Shown here: positions 47,901 to 58,600 of the stretch, piece by piece
Layout: every line of letters begins with the position of its first letter
Position numbering within the stretch: the stretch's first letter is position 1
Source of the DNA: Tyto alba
Taxonomy: Eukaryota; Chordata; Aves; Strigiformes; Tytonidae
DNA: 64,000 bases
Assembly: GCF_018691265.1 (NCBI RefSeq)
Contig: NW_024881261.1
Span: 22,655,374 to 22,719,373, forward strand
Direction: 5' to 3'
Translations under genes and position numbers: made by a program
Notes under the pieces: model-generated
Database searches by the model: none
What the model was told of the DNA's origin: nothing
What the model saw: only the letters and a program-made list of their open reading frames with translations

Positions 47901-50228
47901 GTCGTGTGGGGTCTTGACTGAGCCAGTCTCTGGCAAAGGGCCCCTGCTGCCTCCCCAGGCCTTACCAGTTGTGGACAGGGCAGATGTGGTTGTTGGAAAG
48001 CGCCATGGCATACCTGGGGGCGAGACAACAGCAGGGGTTATCGCAGCCACCCGCCTCCCTGCATCCCCACTCTCGGCCAGCACCCAGAGCCAGCCCCAGG
48101 GACCGTCGGGAGCAGGGGGTACAAGCCCTCGCTGCCTGCCAGGGGCCAGTGCTCACCCTGTGGCACCTCCTGGCTTTACAAAGAAGCAAAAAGAAAAACA
48201 AGTGCATGAGCCCAGCCCGCGCTCTGGGGAGCTCCTGCCGCCGGGACCAGGTCCCCCTGCCCAGTAGCCCCATCCCTGCTGAGAGTGGCCTCGTGCTGCC
48301 GTGCTCCCTGGGCTCTGGGGGGCTCTGCTGCAGAGCCCCCCACCCCGGCATCAGGGCTCTCCACCAGCCTACAGCTGTGCCGGGTGTCACCCGATGGCCA
48401 CCAGGCTCTGCGCTGCTTCCTGACAGTGCCCGAGCTAAAAGAAGTCTGGAAAAGCAGCCGGTGTCTTAGCAGGGTGTTTTGGTCAGATCAGCTCCATCGA
48501 GCATTTCGCTGTGAAGTCCTCCCTGAACCTCAGTCAGTGTAACAAGGGGTTCATGACATGCATCCTGCTCAGCTACAGGTGGGTCTCAGCCCCGTGGCCC
48601 CCCCAGCCAGTGAGGAGCCCTCCCACCTGGCAGCCACAGCAGCAGGCAGCACTGTACTGTTCAAATTGCTGCCACCAGCGGCCATAAACAGCTCAGGTTA
48701 AAAACAGGCACTAACACCGGTAAGAAAACCCCTCTTCTGCCTGAGCTGGCCACATAACAGCCAGGCTGCGAAAAGGATGATCCCAGCAGGGGAGTGCCAG
48801 GGCAGAGAGCGGGTCAGCTAGGGGTGATCAAGAGTCAGCACTGCCCACCCCAAGGGCTGCCCACCAAGAGCATGAGCCCCCACACACCCTGCAGACCCCT
48901 CACCCAGCCACCTCCCAGCACAGTTCTCCCCCAAGCACCCAGTTCCTAACCCAGCCCTCCTTGCCCTCCTGGGAGGGAGCACTAAGCCAAAAGGGGCACA
49001 GACAGCACTGCCCTCCCCCAGTGGGATGTGCCCTGACCCACCTGGTCCCCCCTCACAGCTCTGCACCCCAGGCTTGGCCAGCGGGGCCCCACATGGGCCA
49101 CGCACTCCCACATGCAACTGCCCAGCCTCACCCTGCCACTATACTGATGAGGGGCACAGCATCCCCCAGGCAGCTACGGGACATGTTTGGGGCCAGAAAA
49201 AGGGACTGAGAGCCCCCCCCTCCCAGGGCAGCTCTGGCTGTGAGGACCATGAGCAGCACCTCCCACCTGTGCTGTTCCAGGCTGAAGGGGCATCTGCTCC
49301 CCACGGTCACCCATGAAAGACAGCCATGGCTTCACAAGGCGTCCATGGAAAAAACTTGGAGGATGAATTCCTTGCACCAGGGTCAGCATTTGGCTTTGTC
49401 ATGAAGGAGGACAGGAGATACCACAGGGGGGAAGCTCTCAGAGGGACCTACACGATATGGGGTGTGCTGGCTCCATCCCACACCCCAGAAAGTACCATTG
49501 CCTATGCTGGGGCTCCCTGTGATCCAGTGCCCACCACCCCTGTGGCAGTGGCACAGGGGGGTTGATGGGCCAGGGAAGGACAACCCTATGTGACCAGCTG
49601 AGGTCCAAGGCCCAGGGAAGGGACCAGCAGGGTGGGCTAGTGCCTCTGCCCCCAGCACAAGGGCGAAATGTCCCCTGGCCCTCCCACCCTTCCATCACAG
49701 GCAATAGGTGCCCATGTGCTGGCTACTGCCCCGGCGCTGCGGGACCCGGGCTGGAGGCATCGCTCCCAAGGCCGTTCCTGTGCCACCTATGCACCAGCCA
49801 CACTCACTCCTGGACAGGGGCACGCGATCCCAGGGGTTGTCAGGGGTGCCTGGCCAGGGAGGCACATGCCAGCGCCGCTGCAGTGGGCGCAGTGATCACG
49901 CAAGGTGGCTGCGGGGGGACGGGGAGGTGTGGGAGCCCCTGAGTGTGCAGAAGCATTCCAGCATGACACGGGGCCAAGGGTGCTCCGCAACCCCCCCCCG
50001 GCCCGCACCATCCCACGCTGCAGCATCCCGCAGCATCCTCCAGCCCCGCGGCCTGCAGCATCCCACCCCCCCAATATCCCGCCCCACAGCCCGGGCGACC
50101 CCGGCCCCGCCGCCAGAGGGGTGCGGGGCTGGCGGGGGCTCCGGGCCGTCCCGCGGCACTCACACGATCCACATGCCGGTGATGGTGAAGGCAGGCAGCG
50201 TGACGGGCAGGATCCCCCAGGCCGGCAT
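41967..50228 (-). CDS. TMEM150A-like six-pass membrane protein, complete, 7 exons, 267 residues
   Basis: The TMEM150/DRAM/Sfk1 family are multi-pass membrane proteins. Human TMEM150A acts at the plasma membrane with the EFR3-TTC7-PI4KA complex to set PI4P synthesis (established). Exons in transcript order: 50164-50228, 47966-48013, 45619-45690, 45387-45454, 45133-45260, 43962-44139, 41967-42211. They sum to 804 nt in one frame. Seen: N-terminal membrane segment (about 5-27), an extracellular-type loop with C33, an NQS glycosylation site at 41, C44 and a CC pair at about 50-51, KCGTLPPESC, then five further hydrophobic segments; the GNFQVDHAK and ALCEW motifs match TMEM150A. Length fits (human 271). 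The start is chosen for its family-typical beginning, an A at -3 and a CpG-rich 5' flank. Because I know no TMEM150 gene at the human GBF1-NFKB2 locus, I give no symbol; it could be TMEM150A relocated or a lost paralogue. The last intron is U12-like. Confidence 0.9.
42212..43961 (-). other. Putative minor-class (U12-dependent) GT-AG intron
   Basis: Intron 6 of the TMEM150A-like gene starts GTATCCTTC, matching the U12 donor consensus RTATCCTTT at 8 of 9 positions. Near the 3' end it has TTCCTTGAT (plus-strand positions 42226-42234), matching the U12 branch consensus TTCCTTRAY at every position. The branch adenosine is 15 bases from the splice site, and there is no long pyrimidine tract. The exon junction is supported by phase and by family sequence (VFS/GVFF). 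Confidence 0.75.
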
Positions 50229-50340
50229 CCTGGGGCCGGGCATGCCCCGCCGGGCTACGGGCGAGCGGGGCCGCCGGGGGAGCCTCCCCGCTGCCTCCTG
50301 CTGCCGGGCCGCCGCCGGGCTGCGCGCCCCATGGGCGGCC

Positions 50341-50394
50341 GGGGCCGGGGCCGGGGCCGGGGCCGGGGCCGGGGCCGGGGCCGGGGCCGGGGCC
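50341..50394 (+). repeat. GGGGCC hexanucleotide repeat, 9 perfect copies
   Basis: There are nine uninterrupted GGGGCC units on the plus strand (GGCCCC on the strand of the TMEM150A-like gene), 113 bases upstream of its start codon. All six frames read dipeptide repeats (GR, GA, GP, PR, PA), which explains the long ORFs in this area. Confidence 0.95.
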
Positions 50395-50534
50395 GGGCGG
50401 GCGGAGCGAGGTCCGGCGGTGCGGTGCGGAGCCGAGCCGAGCCGGGACAGCCCAGGCCGGCCCCGCCCCGCGGGCAGCGCGGGTCCCGCTCGGCGGGCAG
50501 GGCCCGCCCCGTCCGGCGGGGAGCGGGGAGCGGC

Positions 50535-50555
50535 GGGGGGGGGGGGGGGGGGGGG
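50535..50555 (+). repeat. Poly(G) tract, about 21 bases
   Basis: This is a homopolymer G run within the promoter CpG island of the TMEM150A-like gene. The exact length may be affected by sequencing error. Confidence 0.85.
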
Positions 50556-50600
50556 CCCGGCGCGGCCCCGGGCGCCACGTGGCGGCCGCGCTGCCGGCCC

Positions 50601-51660
50601 GGGGGGGGACGCGCCGGCACCCCCGGCCGGGGGGGCAGAGCTGGGGAGGCGGCCGGGGAGCGGGGCTTGCAGGGAGCCGCTGGAGGCTCGGGGTCTGCTG
50701 CGGCTTGTGCTCTGCAGGACGCAGCCCGGCCGGAGGGACGCGATCCTGCTCGGCCAGAACAGCGCGGAGGGGACGGCGGGGCATCGCCCAGCAGCAAACA
50801 CCCCCTCCCTGGAGCTGCAGCCTTTGCCGGGGCTGAATCGGACAGCGGCAGCGAGCTGAGGACTTGCCCCCCAGACCCAGATGATGCTCTCTCAGCTCCA
50901 ACCACCATCCCTGTGGCTGTGCGGGCTCCTCCAGCAAACGTGGCCCAGAGGGCACTGTCTCAGCGCAGAGGTGAGGCAGGAGGTACAGCGCCAGGTGACA
51001 GCCAAGCACAAAAGACCTTGCTCACTCTCCTCTTCTTCCTCAGGGGGAGACAGTTAAACTGGGCTCAGCCTTTCCTCCCGAGGACAAGGCTCTGTTTGAG
51101 CCCACGCCCACCGATCTCACACTCTCACTAAATGGCTAGCGACATCTCGGCTGCCTCAGGCACTGGAAGCCACGGCCCGCACCCACTGTCCCAACCAGGT
51201 TAGTCTGACCTCTCCTCGCCCAAACAATTTCTACAAATGGCTCAACTAGGGATTAAGTTTAGCAGCCACCCACCAACTCTGCTGCCCTGAGAAACTTGCA
51301 TTTTTCTTACATGGAAAACTTGAATAGAGGAAGCACAACTTCCCCTGGCAGAACAGCTGAGCTGTGCCAAGGCCGCGGCAGCCCCATTTCCCTACTGGTA
51401 ACTCAGCCATAACCCACCCTCCCACTCCATGGCTGCTTGCGGCTGTGTGTTCGCACGTCCCAAAACGTGCGGCGTAGCCAAAGGGTGCATGCACCCCTAG
51501 GGCCCTGGAGCGGCTGCTGCTCATGAAACCTGCACCCTCCTGCTGCCTTCTGCAGAGAGGCGGTGCCCGGGAGCAGCACCTGCCCTGGCCTGCATGGGAG
51601 GGGAGCTGCGGCTGCCCATCTCCTCACCCGAGGTGCAGGTTATGCAACCGGGGGAGTAGT
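50601..51660. other. Intergenic sequence
   Basis: I see nothing convincing here. Proline/arginine-rich frames extend in from the adjacent CpG island and have no recognisable motif. Confidence 0.5.
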
Positions 51661-51679
51661 GCACACTGGGACTTGTAGT
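51661..51679 (-). promoter_or_regulatory. ZNF143/THAP11-type motif
   Basis: On the minus strand this reads ACTACAAGTCCCAGTGTGC, closely matching the ACTACAANTCCCAGNNNGC element bound by ZNF143/THAP11 at many CpG promoters. A second CpG-rich block (about 51820-52110) adjoins it. No gene start beside it is recognised; it may be a distal first exon of the TMEM150A-like gene. Confidence 0.5.
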
Positions 51680-51819
51680 CTCAGGGGATCTCCTCTCCCT
51701 ACATGTTGAACTGCCCTGCAGGCAGCCGCCTCTCAAGCGCATGGTCTCTCTCCTTGCCGTTCACCCCATCAGTTCCCTGACCTTTCACTGCAGGAGCTGC
51801 ACTCCAGAACTTTGCTCCC

Positions 51820-52115
51820 GAGGTGGTTGCGCTTCCAACAGCTGCCCCCCCCGCACTTCTGTCCGCCGGGGGGAGAGCAGGCCTGGCCCTCCCTCTCCCG
51901 GCAGCCCCCGCGGCCGCCCGGACAGACGGGTGGGAGCACTGCGGCCCAGGGCGGCGGGCACCGGGCCAGGCCCGCCGCCGCCGCCGCCGCCACCTCCCGC
52001 AGCCTGGGCCGGGCTCAGGTTGCTCCCAGGCCACAGAGCGAGCGGTACAAACCCTGCCGGGCTGCCTTCCGCACAGGTGGGGCCGCGGAGCGGGACCCTG
52101 TGGCTTCAGGATACT
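51820..52115. promoter_or_regulatory. Small CpG-rich block, orphan promoter candidate
   Basis: This has local high CpG density between the TMEM150A-like gene and GBF1, next to a ZNF143-type motif. It includes a short GCC trinucleotide repeat (about 51973-51990). Frames through it are low-complexity. Confidence 0.35.
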
Positions 52116-52733
52116 TTAGGCTTCGTAACCAGCACAGACGGTTTCAGAGGAGCCCGACAGCTGGCATTTCTAGGAGTGAGGGTAACTTCTCAAAAAGCCA
52201 TCTCACTGTTTGAAGATACTTCATGGAAACCTTTCCTACAGACCAGGTCTTCTGAGTATGCTCAGATCTAAAAGCAACATTGCTTCAGTTTCACAAGTTC
52301 CAGTGCCAAATTTCTGTTTTACAGCCAGGGCTTGTCTTTCAAACAGGGCTTTCTCCCACTAAGGAAGCTTCACGCCACTGAGGAAAACACCAGATCTACA
52401 GTAACGCATCCTACTGACGCACACTAAATCCCAATACTTATTCTGTTTCGGCAGTGTAAATTCTTGCTGTAAATGGGAACAGAAGTACGTAAATCCAAAC
52501 TACAGTGATGTCTGTCCAGCCTCCTCTGGAAAACAGTGAGTCAGGCCTGTAAAAATGAGAAGTCCAAGACTAGAAAGAGTATAGGTTGGGGCAAACCTGA
52601 AGGCTAGTGTTGTGAACACTGCTCCTCACCAACAGTCACAGGTAGTATGACTGTCTCTTATGTAACTGAAGTTACAAAGAGTTCGAGAGACTTACCAATA
52701 AAAATATGTGTCACAGCACATGCTACCTGTCAG

Positions 52734-52739
52734 TTTATT
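52734..52739 (-). terminator. Poly(A) signal downstream of the orphan ORF
   Basis: TTTATT on the plus strand reads AATAAA on the minus strand. It lies 118 bases past the orphan ORF stop and is followed on that strand by a T/G-rich stretch (TGTGCTGTG, then ATTTTTATTG). Confidence 0.4.
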
Positions 52740-52856
52740 CTGATCTCCTTTTGGTTTACTTTCCCTGTTACTTTTTCCTCTGTAACACATGAAACCTTGT
52801 TATTGAAAAATCCAAACAACATTCAAAGAAATTTTTTTTGGTCTTCCAGTCCATTC

Positions 52857-53180
52857 CTATTTACAGTCTAGTGAAAACTGTTTAAAGTGCAATTCTGTCT
52901 GTATTTCCAGCTGACATTCTTTCCATTCCAGTCCCATTTCCTGCAGTTTCCTTGGGTGGCTTTTTCTCTGCACCGCAATTGTCTGAATTAAGACGTAATG
53001 CTCCCGGTAGAATTTGGGTTTGGAAACACAGTTTAAAACAGCATCTCCCAAACAATTATCTGAAGGCAGCAGGAAAAACTGGGCTTTGCCATTAGCTGAC
53101 ACCATTCCAAGAAGTCCAAGGACTGTCTGGGGATCAGAGGGCAGTAGTACTGACATCAAGGCACTTGACAATTGAGACAT
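52857..53180 (-). CDS. Hypothetical protein, single-exon ORF of 107 residues
   Basis: I do not recognise this protein. The ATG has an A at -3 and an in-frame TAA just two codons upstream, so the start is well defined. The frame runs 107 codons in a region that is not GC-rich, where long frames are less expected by chance. Composition is balanced and protein-like: a hydrophobic N-terminal third (MSQLSSALMSVLLPSDPQTV), a middle containing LPSDNCLGDAVLN and FYREHYVLIQT, and a charged C-terminal third. No signal peptide or membrane segment is clear. An AATAAA follows 118 bases after the stop. It lies between the 3' end of GBF1 and the TMEM150A-like promoter, with no CpG island immediately upstream. 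It could be a terminal exon of an unseen gene, a decayed retrocopy, or chance. Confidence 0.3.
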   Translation of the reverse strand: MSQLSSALMSVLLPSDPQTVLGLLGMVSANGKAQFFLLPSDNCLGDAVLNCVSKPKFYREHYVLIQTIAVQRKSHPRKLQEMGLEWKECQLEIQTELHFKQFSLDCK

Positions 53181-54255
53181 GGTTTACAAAGAGTTAATAA
53201 TCTAAAGGTTTCAGTGAGCTTTTTGGAGACAGCTCAGAAAAACAGAGCTGTAAATAGAAGCGAAGGCTTGGAAATACAAGACAGAGAGGCAGGCTGGATA
53301 CGGAAGGGCCATGGGCAGTGCAAGGATTCAAATACATGAATGAAAACATCTGAGGGCTGGAAGGACACAATCTCAAAGCTGTGGAGGGTGAGGAAGAGAA
53401 GGGTGCAGCAGTGAAAATATTCCAGGAATGGTGAGAATGGGGTAAGGGAACCAGGATTTATTAACAGGACTTTCCTAGTATGTGCATTGCTCTTCCATTA
53501 CGCAATATTTAGACCTTTGCTCATGCAATTCAAACAAACTCCAAGTTTTCAAACTCCTTATCAAGCCCACAGGAGTCTTTAGGAATCCTTAAGATAGGGA
53601 AGGCACTGATGCCTTACACGGATCTAAGGACACTGTGGCACGGCCTGGATCTTGCCACAAGACAAAGTAGAAAATATCAGGAGGGAAGTATGTCTGGTTA
53701 TCCACATCCATGGCAAGCGTTAGCCCTGTAAGAGCCCAGGATCTCTCATGCCCTCTGCAAGTCCCAAGTCCTGACAGTGAAAACAAGGATTTCTTCCTCA
53801 TCGGGCAGAAAATGCTCCCTTCTCCAAAGTCAGCCAGGTTGCCACTGAGGTCTGTGTTCTGGCTGCATGCTGAGATGCCACAGGGCACCTGCTCCTTGGC
53901 CCTAGTCTCTGCCCTCAGTCCTGGCAGTGCATGAGTACACACCAACTTAACACCAGAGATGTTACAGCTAACACTAAACCGTTGCCAGAAGCAAGGGCAA
54001 TCTAGCTGTCACTCCTCTGCTTTGCCCATGATGGGAACCATTTGTGCTTAGTCCCTCGATGGTCAACCCCCGCTGCAGCCCTGCCACGAGCTGACCATTT
54101 GTTAGGGCAAGCTCCCCTGTGCTCCTTATCAAGCCAGGGGGCTGGCAGCCAGACACAGCACCTTGACAACTAAACTTATCTCCTCCCAAAGCTGTGAGCC
54201 GCAGAACCACAACAGAAAAGCAGTGCAACGCTGGAGCATTCATTTACAGGATGTA

Positions 54256-54261
54256 TTTATT
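54256..54261 (-). terminator. Distal GBF1 poly(A) signal (AATAAA)
   Basis: TTTATT on the plus strand reads AATAAA on the minus strand, giving a 3' untranslated region of about 1.4 kb. Confidence 0.6.
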
Positions 54262-54418
54262 ACACTGTAAAAAGTCCATTGGATTTGTAGCCATTTACTC
54301 TATATGTACACTGGCTGTACTCCCACCCCAACTGTAGCTTCATCTCAGAACAGTATACACTGGCTTGGAGTCCCGCCCATGCCCCTCCCAGTCACCAGTG
54401 GGATTTCGGGGATTGGTA

Positions 54419-54424
54419 TTTATT
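54419..54424 (-). terminator. Proximal GBF1 poly(A) signal (AATAAA)
   Basis: This is a second minus-strand AATAAA, 163 bases nearer the stop codon than the distal one. Either or both may be used. Confidence 0.5.
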
Positions 54425-55640
54425 GAGAATTTAGCCAACTAATTAAGAGAGGAGGAAGAACGGAGATGCAGCACTTGCCAGGCAGCCAGCTCTGTTCGGG
54501 GCATGAGGGGGTAGAAGGGCGGGACATCCTTGCTGCAAGGCAGAAGCACAAGAATGACTGCGAGGGCCTCAGCTGCAGGGGCGTTCTAGGAGAAGGAGGC
54601 GGGCTCACAACAACTAGAAAATGCAGAAGAGTGCAATCTCTGCAGAGCTTCCAAGAGAAAGCACAGTAGACTTGCTGGGCATCTGTCAGCAGGTGCCACA
54701 TATCCCCACACCTTCTCTATCTGAAGAGGATGTTCTCCTAAGGAATGGGGATGGACACTATGAGGCCAATGTAGCGAGTGGTGGACAACACAGCGCTGCT
54801 GTGCACCCCAGGGGAGTGGCTCCCCGAGCGCTGTCTGAGAGATGGCGATGGTGCCCTGCTCTCAGCTCACAGGACTCTGCATTTCCTTCTCACCTGCTCA
54901 ACTAGACAGAGCCTTCTGAATCTGCTGCCTCCAACCAAAAAGCCTGATTATATTTACAGGAGGAGGGGGGAAAGCAGTGCTGCCCCTACCAGGCTCCCCT
55001 GCTCCCTATCTGGCATGGGGATTACTGTGATCCGTGTTGGAGAAGGAAAGCACGTGGCCACAGCAGACAAGAAGCCCTATGTAGCAAGCTGGGACCTGTA
55101 CTATAAGCAATCCACATTTCCACACAAAATTCTCAACCTGCTGAACCCAAGCATGCCCAGAGCCCAAACAAAGCAGTGCGACCAGAAGCATGGGCAGGAA
55201 AGCTAGGGAATGGCTGGGGAATTGTCCAGGAATTGGATTGAATAATCAGGCAGTACAGGCAGCCTTGTACTGCAGCCCCTCTCTGGTGAGACATCAAAGA
55301 GTTTTCCCTCTTCACCAGATGAACTGGTGGCAGCTTGGTCCCAGGCTGCTGGTTAAGGGTGTTGCCTGGCCCTCGAGATTGTGAAGGCAGGACAAGACTG
55401 GTCAGTGGAACTGGGCACCCCTCCAAGAAGACAGGGATTTCTAGGTGGATTTCTAGGTGGTTGCCCCAAGAAGGGAGTAGAATGTGATGTGCTCCAGGGG
55501 GACTATGGCAGCAGCCCTTCTGCTCAGCTAAGCTAAGCTCATCATCTTCTAAAACAAACATGCCCACTACCAGAGAACATCTGGCCAGCATCCTCCACCC
55601 ATAGAGCTTCCTCAGCAGACAGTTCTCAGTCCCGCTCAAA

Positions 55641-58600
55641 CTAATTGACTTCAGAGGTTGTCATAGGGTCAGTGGGCCGTGGAGTAGCTAAGAGGGGAAC
55701 AGGAGAGGTGGCCTCAATTAGGGCTGGGTTGAGAATGATTGGCAGAGTCATAGGTGGCACCCCAACCTGCAAGGGGGAGGCAAGAGGCTGCAGGATGAGT
55801 GGCGGCTGTGCTGTTGTAGGAGGTATGTCTGTAACGGGGCTTGTCTTTGTTGGAGCTGATGCTGGGAAAGAAGGAGAGGCAGAGGTGCTGACGGTGGGTG
55901 AGGCGGGTGCAGTGACTCTCTCAGACTCTGGAAGAAGGAAGAGACAAATTACATCCTTACACAGGCTCTGACAAAGTCACCTGTCAGTTCAAAGCTAAGC
56001 AGGGCTGAAGATCAACTCAGGGGCCTTTTCAGACTTTCCCCTTCCACATGCCTTCCCCTGAGGCCCTGAGGAACAGGCGCCGATCACAGGCATTCTGCCC
56101 CAACCTCTTCCCACCCCAATATCCTCAGCAAGAAGGCCACAACCTTTCCATTTGGAAGCCAAACAGTTCCACAACACCAGGGGCCTGGTCACTGTAGATC
56201 ACAGTAAACCAAGGAAAAGCAGGTCCACGCCACCCGTGCTGGGAAGCTGATTCCAAAAAGAAGAAAACGGAACTCACCAGTGGCACCCAGTTCACAGGGC
56301 TTCTCCAAAGGAGCCAGGTGGGTGGCTGGCCTCACATCTCCCACGGAAGGGGGCAGAGCAGACACTATTGATTTCTGATGCTGCTGCTCCATTGGCATGC
56401 TGGGGACAGGATCTAGGAAAACAAAACAAACAGTGAACCCACACACCAGTCTGCTCACTCCTTTTGCCCACCTTCAGTTTGCCCTCCTCATGCCAAGCTC
56501 CCACAGTTTCCTGCACCTATAATTTCATCAGCATCCAGGCACTATGGCAGCTGGCTACTGGACAAGGCGCAAGCACTGAGTCCAAGACCTGTTTTTGTGA
56601 GGTTTCTCAGCCTCTTGTACCTTGGATGACTGTCTGTTTGAAGAGCTCATCCCGCAGCCTAGGTAAGAAACAGTCAATCCGCTCCCAGGTGATCTCCCAC
56701 AGATCTGAGTATCCTGTCCGTGAGTCAGCACTGTGGAATATCCCAGCCGTATCCATTACAAGCAGCATATTTTTCAGAGACTCTGGGATGGCCTCCAGCT
56801 GTAATCAGAGACACTCCTCAGGACACAGCGAATGGATATATAGCAATGAACAAAAGCTGGAAACAGCTGATGAGCTGCCTTGGAAACAGAGGCCAAGGGG
56901 AGAGACCACAGAACAAAATTGTTTTGGAAGGATTAAGAAGTTAAAAAAAACCCAAAACAACCCAAAACCCAAAAAACAAACCACTTTTTAAGTTTAGAAG
57001 GTTATAAACCAATGAATGGTTGTTCAAAGCACTGCAGCATCACTTTCAGCACCTTACCAGCAAGTCACTGGAGCCAGCATGCATGTATTTGTCCATAAAG
57101 TCCAGGATTGTCAGCCACAGGGCAGCAAAGGTAGTCAGTGAGAGCAGCGGGGAGAGATGCTGTAGGAACACCTAGAAAAAAAACCCCCACAACTACTGTC
57201 AACAAGTAGTATCAGGGCTGCTGCTCAGAGCTTGACAAGCCAGTCCTGCAAATGAGGAATTCCCCCTCCTTGTGGCAGGCGAGGAGCGTGCACAGGCCCA
57301 GCCTGAGGACACCAGAGGCCTCCACTCTTCTGAGCTGCATATGTAGGGGAGTTGATCTTGTCTCCTTTGCACGAGGCTGCTGCAGTCTGCATCACGATGT
57401 CTTCCAGCCCTTCCAGACTCTCTGCCTTAGGTCAGTACTATCAGCTTGTGACATGCATCATTTCACCACTAGAACAGACTGTCTTCAACTGATGTTGGGT
57501 GAAATACTTCTCTCTCCACCCTTCATAAACTCACAAACTCCTTCCTGACAACCTTTTCAAAGGCCAGGATCATGGAGACAGTTCTGGAACGAAGAAACGT
57601 CCCAACAGCAGAAGGTGGTAGAGAAGCCAAGCAGTGAAGACAGTCAAATTAGCAAACTGACACCTATCCAGATCAAAGATTTTGAGAAGCTAACACAGCA
57701 AACAGTTTGGTTTTCTTGAGGCACATGGTTTCCCTTGAGCTTTCAGGCATCAGAAGCATGCTCACCTTTGAGAGTAGTGTTGAGGCTCTCATCCTAGTTT
57801 CTTCCATTCCACCAACATCAGCTGGGCTGATGTTCTCGAGCAGCTTGGTTAGCAGAGGGAACAGCACCTGTTGGATCAGACACACTGATATTTCAGAGCT
57901 GAAAAATGACTAATAAGATTTGCATAGACAGCCTTACAGGAAGGAGCTGGCTTTTGGGACTGGTGGCTTCTAGGCAGAGAGCATGGGAGAAGCAATGGGG
58001 AGTGAAAATGAGTGGATTCAGTTCAATAGTCCAAGAGGCTCTGTCAGAAGCCTAAGCAGAGAGGAACTTTTCACAGAATCAGAGTAGGGAACATCTTGTC
58101 TGTTGTGGTGAACAAGCTGCTCAAGAAGACAGTGCTGAAGTAGGACACCATTCTGCCACTCCCACACACAGCTTTGCTCCTCCTGACAATGCTGTCCTGC
58201 CTACACGCCCAGCCCAGCCAGAAGGTTACCTTGTTAAAGCAGGACTCCCATTCCAGGGCATCCAGGGCCTGCAGATCATGGACCAGGAGGGCCCGCTGCA
58301 AGTAAGTGAGTGCCTGCATTCGTACCTGGCGCCGAGCGTCACAGCACAGCCAGGCAATACCTGCAAGAGAAGGATTCAGGGCAAAGTCCACAGGGAAAGT
58401 GTCACATTCCTACTTCCCCAGTCTAGGGTGAAAATTCAAATGAAGATCTAACACTCTATGGGGAAAAAAACAAGAAAAAGGATTATACTTGTTCCAGGCC
58501 ACAGAATGGGAATCTACTGTCAGGTCCAGAGCAAGCTGGCAGCTAACACATGCTAAAGATACCTTTCTAGATCTGATCCAAGTTCTTTTTCAATTACAGC

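Larger units (their letters stand above)
50229..50600 (-). promoter_or_regulatory. CpG-island promoter of the TMEM150A-like gene
   Basis: This is very CpG-rich sequence directly upstream of the start codon, including the GGGGCC repeat and a G tract. No TATA box was seen. The transcription start cannot be placed. Confidence 0.55.
54256..55640 (-). other. GBF1: GBF1 3' untranslated region
   Basis: This is the sequence after the GBF1 stop codon down to the distal poly(A) signal. No other coding exon was recognised. Frames within it have no familiar motif. Confidence 0.6.

Noticed and set aside
49705..51131. ORFs of 380-408 codons on both strands over the TMEM150A-like promoter
   Set aside because: They run through the GGGGCC repeat and G tract and encode dipeptide repeats. 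No splice structure or motif supports a protein.
58073..58095. TCACAGAATCAGAG, reminiscent of the end of an avian CR1 element
   Set aside because: It is too short and imperfect, with no adjoining CR1 sequence.
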